Below, in pieces: positions 13,336 through 18,059 of a stretch of DNA of 18,059 nucleotides (within the stretch, counting starts at the first letter, position 1; every line of letters begins with the position of its first letter). The notes beneath the pieces are model-generated. The model did no database searches. It saw only the letters and a program-made list of their open reading frames with translations, and had not been told where the DNA came from. Made by a program: the position numbers and the translations under genes. The stretch comes from Myxococcales bacterium. GTDB taxonomy: Bacteria; Myxococcota; Bradymonadia; UBA7976; UBA1532. The stretch is taken from contig JAGQJJ010000009.1 in assembly GCA_020430675.1 (NCBI GenBank), forward strand, positions 1 through 18,059, in the 5' to 3' direction.

Positions 13336-13842
13336 TCACGGCTTCTCGTCGGCGCGCTCGCCATCCCAATAATCGCGCGTGGCGGCGGCGTCGAAGATGC
13401 GCTTGAGCCCCGCGCGGCGCAGGGCGCCGACCATGACCTTGTTCGAGTCGGGATACACGCAGACCTCGTTCGGGTCGTTGTCGCCGATCACGAGATAGCG
13501 GCACGGCGCGTCGGTCTCGTTGACCAGGCAATGCCCCTCGGCGCGCCCGGCCGGAAAGCTGACAAAGTCCCCCACGCGCAACGGGATGCGATCTTCGCCC
13601 AGCCGCAGCGTCACCGCGCCTTCGAGGATGAGCACATGCTCCTCTTCGACCATGTGGTAGTGCAGCGGGCACGACTGCCGGCCCGGCGGCAGCTCTTCGA
13701 CGAGCACGCCGATCTTCATGCCACCCTCGCGTGTGTCAGACAGCACGCGCACGCGGCCTGCGAACCGTTCGCCTTGACTCCAGGCCTCCCACTCAACCTG
13801 CTCGACCGCGAGCGGTCCACGTCGAGGCTTCTGATCGCTCAT
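13336..13842 (-). CDS. Single-domain cupin (cupin_2) protein
   Basis: This 168-residue protein has one cupin domain (about 40-118). Motif 1 reads PLHYHMVEEEHVLILEG, with His61, His63 and Glu68 as metal ligands. Motif 2 reads GDFVSFPAGRAEGHCLVN, with His104 as the fourth ligand. All four ligands are therefore present. The C-terminal segment (NDPNEVCVYPDSNKVMV) resembles the extension of small sugar- or acid-binding cupins that carry 'E(V/I)xxYPDSxKV'. The reaction cannot be told from sequence: isomerase, dioxygenase and sugar-binding roles are all possible. No signal peptide, so cytoplasmic. AGGAGGG with a five-base spacer supports ATG 13842. A 271-base gap separates it from trmFO, so it probably has its own promoter. 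Confidence 0.88.
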   Translation of the reverse strand: MSDQKPRRGPLAVEQVEWEAWSQGERFAGRVRVLSDTREGGMKIGVLVEELPPGRQSCPLHYHMVEEEHVLILEGAVTLRLGEDRIPLRVGDFVSFPAGRAEGHCLVNETDAPCRYLVIGDNDPNEVCVYPDSNKVMVGALRRAGLKRIFDAAATRDYWDGERADEKP

Positions 13843-14113
13843 GTGAACCCTCCTGCTTGGTGCGAGCGCACGTTATCGCCGCTGGCGTCTGCCCGCCACA
13901 GTGAAGCGCCCGGCGGCTCCTGTGCGGATGCATGAGACGCGAACATCATCGCGCCGCCATCGCCTCATCTGGCATCGCCGCCGAGAGATACAGCCCCGCC
14001 ATCGCGATTCTCCATACGATCGCCACCGCGCCCGGGTGCCATGCCGCCGCGCAACCCACTCAACTGACGAAGCCTCACCGCGGTGCGCGGCGCATGCCAT
14101 GCGACCGGCGCGC
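13843..14113. other. Intergenic region between trmFO and the cupin gene
   Basis: This region is downstream of trmFO and upstream of the cupin gene on the minus strand. A short stem CGCAT-GCC-ATGCG (14091-14103) lies next to the trmFO stop but has no T-run. No convincing promoter boxes or open frame with a ribosome site were found. The open frames here are Arg-rich and look like non-coding GC-rich sequence. Confidence 0.5.
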
Positions 14114-15445
14114 TCAGAGCGTCGGCGCCAGTGCCTGCCACCACTCGGTCAGCGCCGCCTGCGCGCGGGTGGCAGCGCGCATTCGCTGGTCGCGTTTGGG
14201 TTCGCGGCGGCGGCGGTCGATGGGCGCGAAGAGGCTCCAGTTCAGGTTGCTGGGGCTGTAGTCGCTGAGGATGCCTTCGCCGCGCAGGTGGCGGCGCAGG
14301 GCGCCGAACGCCGTGGTCGGGGGGGGCACGGGCGGGGGCAGGCCGCGCAGGCGGGCGAGCACATGCCATGCGATGAGCAGGCCGCAGGCGGTGGACTCGA
14401 CGTAGCCTTCGACGCCGGTGATCTGGCCGGCGAAGTACAGGTCGGGGTCGTCATGCCAATGCAGCGCATCGGCGAGCAGCGTGGGCGCGTGCAGGTAGGT
14501 GTTGCGGTGAACGCTGCCAAAGCGGAGGAACTCGGCGCGGGCCAGGCCGGGCAGCGTGCGGAAGATGCGCTTCTGCTCCGGGTACTTGAGCCGCGTCTGA
14601 AAGCCGACCAGATTCCAGGCCGTCGCCTCGCGGTTCTCCATGCGAAGCTGCACCACCGCAAAGGGCTGCTTGCCGGTGCGCGGGTCGGTCAGGCCGACCG
14701 GCTTGAGCGGCCCGAACGCCAGCGTCATCGGGCCGCGCTCGGCCATGACCTCGATCGGCAGGCAACCCTCGAAGTAGCGGGCCTCTTCAAAGCCATGCGC
14801 CCGCACCTGCTCGCCGGCGAGCACCGCGGCGATGAAGGCGTGGTACTCGGCCTCATCGAGCGGCACGTTGGCGTAGTCGGCGCCCTCGCCTTTGTCGTAG
14901 CGGCTCTGGCGCCAGACGACGTGCCAGTCGATCGAGTCGGCGTCCACGATGGGCGCGATGGCGTCGTAGAAGTAGAGGCTCTCGCGGCCGGCGCGGGCGG
15001 CGATCTCGGCGGCGAGCGCCGGGTCGGTCAGCGGGCCGGTGGCGATCACGGTCAGGCCCTCGGGGATGCGCTCGACCACCTCGGCGACGCGCTCGATGCC
15101 CGGCTCGGCGTCGATGGCGGCGGTGACCTCGGCGGCGAACGCCTCGCGATCGACCGCCAGCGCGTCGCCCGCGGGCACGGCGTGTTTGTCGGCGGCGGCC
15201 ATGATCGCGCTGCCGACGGCGCGCATCTCCCATTTGAGCAGGCCGATCGCGTTGGCCACATGGGCGCTGCGGAAGCTGTTCGAGCAGACCAGCTCGGCCA
15301 GCGCGTCGCTCTGCTGGGCGGGCGTGCGCCGCTGGGGCTTCATCTCGTACAGCCGCACCGGCACGCCGCGGCGGGCGAGCTGCAACGCGACCTCGCAGCC
15401 GGCCAGGCCGCCGCCGATCACCTTGACGGGTTCAACGTGGTTCAT
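14114..15445 (-). CDS. trmFO: Methylenetetrahydrofolate--tRNA-(uracil-5-)-methyltransferase TrmFO
   Basis: This 443-residue flavoprotein makes 5-methyluridine at position 54 of the tRNA T-loop, using 5,10-methylenetetrahydrofolate as carbon donor and FAD as cofactor and catalyst. The FAD-binding Rossmann motif is VIGGGLAGCEVALQLARRG (9-27). The family block LVCSNSFRS contains Cys54, matching Cys53 of the Bacillus subtilis enzyme. FEGCLPIEVMAERG contains Cys228, matching Cys226. DWHVVWRQSRYDKG, YANVPLDEAEYHAF, FGPLKPVGL, LVGFQTRLKYPEQKRIFR and ITGVEGYVESTACG are all typical. Full length for the family. The ATG at 15445 has no obvious Shine-Dalgarno sequence and lies 41 bases after the CBS-protein stop, so expression may depend on the upstream genes. 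The only uncertainty is the exact start; GTG at codon 4 is possible. Confidence 0.97.
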   Translation of the reverse strand: MNHVEPVKVIGGGLAGCEVALQLARRGVPVRLYEMKPQRRTPAQQSDALAELVCSNSFRSAHVANAIGLLKWEMRAVGSAIMAAADKHAVPAGDALAVDREAFAAEVTAAIDAEPGIERVAEVVERIPEGLTVIATGPLTDPALAAEIAARAGRESLYFYDAIAPIVDADSIDWHVVWRQSRYDKGEGADYANVPLDEAEYHAFIAAVLAGEQVRAHGFEEARYFEGCLPIEVMAERGPMTLAFGPLKPVGLTDPRTGKQPFAVVQLRMENREATAWNLVGFQTRLKYPEQKRIFRTLPGLARAEFLRFGSVHRNTYLHAPTLLADALHWHDDPDLYFAGQITGVEGYVESTACGLLIAWHVLARLRGLPPPVPPPTTAFGALRRHLRGEGILSDYSPSNLNWSLFAPIDRRRREPKRDQRMRAATRAQAALTEWWQALAPTL

Positions 15446-15486
15446 GGCCGCGCATGATGGCCCAGCGCGCCGGGCAATGAAAGCCG

Positions 15487-16056
15487 TCAGACCCAGAGCG
15501 TGAGCGGGGCGCGGGTGACCAGCACCGAGAGCACGTCGCGCGCCGACAAGAACCCGACCACCCGGCGCGCCGGGTCGACCACCGGGCCGCCGCGGTGGTG
15601 GCCGGCGATCAACAGGCGCGCGGCTTCATGCAGGGTGTGATCGGGCCGCAACGCGATGACCTCGCGAGTCATCAAGCGCGCGACCGGCACTTCGTCGATG
15701 GCATGACGTCCCGTCCGCAGCGCCTCGAACAGATCGGATTGCGTCAACAGCCCGACCAGGCGCTCGTCGGCGTCGACCAGCGGCAGATGATGGATGCGAT
15801 GGGCGTCGAGCAGCGCCATGGCCTCGCCGGCGCGCGCGGTCTGCGCCAGCGTGTACACCGGCCGGCGCATCACCTGAGCCACCAGCAGCCGGTTGGCGTC
15901 GGTCGGCCGCGGCGGTGCCTGCTCGTCGGTGCGGCGGTACAGCTCGGTGACTTCGGCCCGCGCCCGCACCGGCGCCGGGGCGCGCACCGGGGCGACGGCG
16001 CGCTCGGTGGGCGTGGGTCGCAGCAGCTCGATGCGGGGGTCGCGCTCGTCGGCCAT
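15487..16056 (-). CDS. CBS-domain pair protein
   Basis: This 189-residue soluble protein has a 58-residue Arg/Ala/Pro-rich N-terminal tail followed by two CBS motifs forming one Bateman module. CBS1 is about 59-114 (VAQVMRRPVYTLAQTARAGE, then HRIHHLPLVDADERLVGLLT, then QSDL). CBS2 is about 125-182 (VARLMTREVIALRPDHTLHE, then VVDPARRVVGFLSARDVL). Such modules bind adenine nucleotides (AMP, ATP, SAM) or other ligands and usually regulate a partner; there is no attached enzyme domain here. The short stretch before the first CBS is poorly conserved and probably disordered. Its ATG is nine bases past the nth stop and it ends 41 bases before trmFO, so all three are likely co-transcribed. Partner and ligand are unknown. 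Confidence 0.93.
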   Translation of the reverse strand: MADERDPRIELLRPTPTERAVAPVRAPAPVRARAEVTELYRRTDEQAPPRPTDANRLLVAQVMRRPVYTLAQTARAGEAMALLDAHRIHHLPLVDADERLVGLLTQSDLFEALRTGRHAIDEVPVARLMTREVIALRPDHTLHEAARLLIAGHHRGGPVVDPARRVVGFLSARDVLSVLVTRAPLTLWV

Positions 16057-16064
16057 GGCTCAGC

Positions 16065-16748
16065 TTAGCCTGAAACGGCCCGCCGTTTGGGCGTGCCACG
16101 CTCGGCGGCCTCTTCACGCATGCGCTTCTTGGTCGCCGCGAAGCCGCAGATGGGGCAGGCGCTCAGGTCGTGATAGCGCGCCGGGCAATGCTCGCGGCCG
16201 AAGTAGATGATCTGCAGGTGCCGCCGATTCCAGGTCTCGGGGGCAAAGAGCGCCTTCAGGTCGCGCTCGGTGGTCTCGACGTTGCGGCCTGACGAGAGGC
16301 CCCAGCGCGCGGCGAGGCGGTGGATATGGGTGTCGACCGGGAAGGCCGGCACGCCGAACGCCTGCGACATGACCACCGACGCGGTCTTGTGGCCCACGCC
16401 AGGCAGCGCTTCGAGCGCCGCCATGTCGGCCGGCACCGCGCCGCCATGCTTCTCGACCAGGATCTTGCTCAGCGCGACCAGGTTCTTGGCTTTGGTGGGC
16501 GCCAGCCCGATCTCGCGGATCAGGTGGGCGACCTCGGCGACCTGCACCTTGGCCATCTCCCGCGGGCCGGGCGCCCGGGCGAAGAGCGCCGGGGTGACCT
16601 CGTTGACCTTCTTGTCGGTCGTCTGCGCGCTGAGCAGCACCGCGACGAGCAGCGTGTACGGGTCGACGTGCTGCAAGGGGATGGGCGGCTCGGGGTACAT
16701 CGCGTCGAGGATGCCCCCGATGCGCTCGGCTTTTTCGGCGCGCGTCAT
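16065..16748 (-). CDS. nth: Endonuclease III (DNA glycosylase/AP lyase), three-Cys variant
   Basis: This 227-residue base-excision repair enzyme removes oxidised pyrimidines and cuts the abasic site. The helix-hairpin-helix reads LPGVGHKTASVVMSQAFG, with catalytic Lys121 (E. coli Lys120), followed by PVDTHIHRLAARWGLS with Asp139 (E. coli Asp138). LLSAQTTDKKVN is also diagnostic. The C-terminal cluster region reads GREHCPARYHDLSACPICGF, with Cys188, Cys198 and Cys201. E. coli has C-x6-C-x2-C-x5-C; here the spacing is C-x9-C-x2-C and no fourth cysteine follows. The protein could bind the cluster differently, use a His (187 or 192), or lack it. AGGAGG with a five-base spacer fixes ATG 16748, rejecting 58 extra residues of the longer frame. 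It is the first gene of an nth-CBS-trmFO unit. Confidence 0.95.
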   Translation of the reverse strand: MTRAEKAERIGGILDAMYPEPPIPLQHVDPYTLLVAVLLSAQTTDKKVNEVTPALFARAPGPREMAKVQVAEVAHLIREIGLAPTKAKNLVALSKILVEKHGGAVPADMAALEALPGVGHKTASVVMSQAFGVPAFPVDTHIHRLAARWGLSSGRNVETTERDLKALFAPETWNRRHLQIIYFGREHCPARYHDLSACPICGFAATKKRMREEAAERGTPKRRAVSG

Positions 16749-17013
16749 CAACGCCTCCTGACATGGCGGCCGGAAAATCGCTTGCGACGCGCGGCCAATC
16801 AACCCGGTTGCGGCTGTTGGCGCATGTTGTCCGCCGCCCCGCGGACGGCAATCCGCCAGCCCCACGCGGGGTCTGCGCGGTGGGTGAGACCCGCACAAAA
16901 GCCTGATTTTCAACGCTTTCATACGGGCAACTCAGCCGAGTTATCTGGAGTTATCAAGTCGTCGGCGCCGCTCGCCATACTCCGCCCGTCTTTTCCCTGC
17001 GGAGTTCTTCAGC
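16749..17013. promoter_or_regulatory. Divergent promoter region between nth and the FG-GAP gene
   Basis: This 265-base region must carry promoters for both directions. It holds a stem GCGGA...TCCGC (about 16842-16857), a second stem in which GCGGGGTCT pairs with AGACCCGC with one bulged G (about 16866-16894), and the direct repeat at 16938-16955. CATACT at 16976-16981 is a possible plus-strand -10 element, but no good -35 precedes it. I recognise no known riboswitch or small RNA in these hairpins. Confidence 0.4.
16938..16955 (+). repeat. Direct repeat GAGTTATC, 10-bp spacing
   Basis: GAGTTATC occurs at 16938-16945 and 16948-16955, exactly one helical turn apart and about 60 bases before the FG-GAP gene start, just upstream of the candidate -10 element. 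This is the usual geometry of an activator site with two half-sites on the same face of the helix. Confidence 0.4.
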
Positions 17014-18059
17014 ATGAATCGCAACCCTTCGATCCGTCGCCTGCTGCCCACCCTGATCCTGCTCGCCGCCGTGGTCGCGCCCAGCGCGGCGCTGGCGCTC
17101 TCGCGCACCGTTCACGTGCGCTGGCGGGTGACCAACACCCACCCCGAAGACGTGCTGGTCTACGTGACCGGGGCCTACATGCACTACCCGGAGAACGGCG
17201 AGATCCCCATCGAGACCATCGACTTCGGCGCGGGCCTGGGTTTTGACAACGAGGGCATCGAGTTCGGCCCCGACCCGGTGGCGTTCTACCTGCCGCCCGG
17301 CCAGAGCCGCATGATGGATCTGCCGGTGCGCATCACCACCGGCCACACCTGGCATTACAAGGCGATGCTCTTCAGCCTGCCGCAGCCCGGCGTGCAGCCG
17401 CGCGCGCTTGCCGAGCACGAGTGGAAGGCCAAGGTCAACCTGACCGGCGTCGAGAAGTGCAGCATGATCACGCGCATCGACCCCGAGCAGCGCCTGCTCT
17501 GGAGCCATGTGCGCGATGATGAGCCGACGGCCGAAGACATCGCGGCCGACCTGGCCCTGACCCTGGTGCCGGGCTACGACGTCATCACCGCATTGATCGC
17601 CAATGACCCCTATGCCTTCCTCGAAGCGGCGGCGTTTGAGCTGCTCTACGCCAGCCTCGACTTCTTCGTGCCCGGCCTGGGCAACGCGACCGCGCTGCTG
17701 ATCAGCGAGATCGAGTCGCTCATCAAGTCGAACCCGGGCACCTGCTTCACCCAGATCGTGGTGCGCCCACCGGTCGAGGCCCATCGGCGCAACGTGCCCA
17801 ACGTGCCGATGCGCGGCAGCTTCGGCGCCACCACCTATAGCTGGACGGCCGACTTCAACGGCGACGGCTACCCCGATGTGGCCACCGCCGACAACCACCG
17901 CCTGCTCATCGGCGCCTCACGCGGGCAGGATTTCTGGCGCGAGCAGAGCTTCTCCCTGACGCCCGCCGAGTGGGGCGGCGGCTTCAACCGCGTCGGCGAC
18001 TTCGACGGCGACGGCATCGACGACCTGGCCGCGCCCTACTATGGCAACGTGTACATCCG
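17014..18059 (+). CDS. Secreted FG-GAP/VCBS repeat protein (partial, runs off the window)
   Basis: The frame is open from ATG 17014 to the window edge (348 codons, no stop), so the C-terminus is missing. GGAG at 17001-17004 is a fair ribosome site. A signal peptide (MNRNPSIRRLLPTLILLAAV, then VAPSAALA) is probably cleaved near residue 28 by signal peptidase I; there is no lipobox Cys. Residues about 29-265 are an unrecognised, beta-rich domain (RTVHVRWRVTNTHPEDVLVY, PVAFYLPPGQSRMMDLPVRI) with a helical section (DIAADLALTLVPGYDVITAL, AFELLYASLDFFVPGLGN). FG-GAP-like calcium-binding repeats then begin: DFNGDGYPDVA (from Asp280) and DFDGDGIDDLA (from Asp329), 49 residues apart. More repeats and a beta-propeller are expected beyond the edge. 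Probably an extracellular binding protein. Confidence 0.82.
   Translation, partial: MNRNPSIRRLLPTLILLAAVVAPSAALALSRTVHVRWRVTNTHPEDVLVYVTGAYMHYPENGEIPIETIDFGAGLGFDNEGIEFGPDPVAFYLPPGQSRMMDLPVRITTGHTWHYKAMLFSLPQPGVQPRALAEHEWKAKVNLTGVEKCSMITRIDPEQRLLWSHVRDDEPTAEDIAADLALTLVPGYDVITALIANDPYAFLEAAAFELLYASLDFFVPGLGNATALLISEIESLIKSNPGTCFTQIVVRPPVEAHRRNVPNVPMRGSFGATTYSWTADFNGDGYPDVATADNHRLLIGASRGQDFWREQSFSLTPAEWGGGFNRVGDFDGDGIDDLAAPYYGNVYI

Noticed and set aside
13901..15457. A 518-codon plus-strand frame opposite trmFO
   Set aside because: TrmFO is complete on the other strand; this frame is a GC-rich shadow.
16749..16922. N-terminal extension of endonuclease III from ATG 16922
   Set aside because: The extra residues are Arg/Pro/Gly-rich and not family-like, and a strong ribosome site (AGGAGG, five-base spacer) serves ATG 16748.

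Overview
The window is a GC-rich bacterial chromosome segment. Strong G/C bias at third codon positions, a eukaryote-type Ser/Thr kinase with an extracytoplasmic domain, five predicted lipoproteins (several of them beta-propellers), an FG-GAP protein and folate-dependent TrmFO together suggest Myxococcota or a related 'deltaproteobacterial' lineage. This is an inference from gene content; there is no rRNA or other phylogenetic marker here. I see no tRNA or rRNA gene, CRISPR array, transposase, integrase or prophage gene, so the segment looks like ordinary chromosome rather than a mobile island.

Layout. (1) 67-507: a small SRPBCC-fold protein. (2) 685-2695: a two-component pair, a multi-pass membrane histidine kinase and a NarL/LuxR-type response regulator one base downstream, followed by a terminator-like hairpin. 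(3) 2772-3581: a lipoprotein of unknown function. (4) 7793 down to 3848, minus strand: a likely three-gene operon of a cupin_8/JmjC-like protein, an unrecognised 256-residue protein overlapping it by one base, and a membrane-anchored Ser/Thr kinase. (5) 7794-8395: about 600 bases without a convincing gene, with a short AT-rich tandem and inverted repeat. (6) 8396-8821: S-adenosylmethionine decarboxylase, convergent with a P460-like c-type cytochrome lipoprotein (9340-8828). (7) 9553-13334: a plus-strand run of a seven-repeat propeller lipoprotein, two tandem paralogous NHL-repeat lipoproteins and a DUF3052 protein. (8) 16748 down to 13336, minus strand: endonuclease III (nth), a CBS-pair protein and trmFO, closely spaced, then a separate single-domain cupin. 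(9) 17014 to the window edge: the N-terminal part of a secreted FG-GAP repeat protein.

How the genes may work together. The kinase/regulator pair is a complete signalling unit with unknown input and targets. The Ser/Thr kinase is the last gene of a unit whose first gene encodes an Fe(II)/2-oxoglutarate-type fold with His-Ser-Ala where HxD is expected. This is the most unusual feature of the window, because loss of that acidic ligand is the hallmark of Fe/2OG halogenases; it could equally mark an inactive or differently liganded protein. The propeller/NHL lipoproteins look like a co-expressed cell-envelope set, two of them a recent tandem duplication. The nth, CBS and trmFO genes are housekeeping; nth lacks the fourth cysteine of the usual iron-sulphur motif.

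Start codons were set by Shine-Dalgarno spacing where possible; in several genes this moves the start downstream of the longest open frame.
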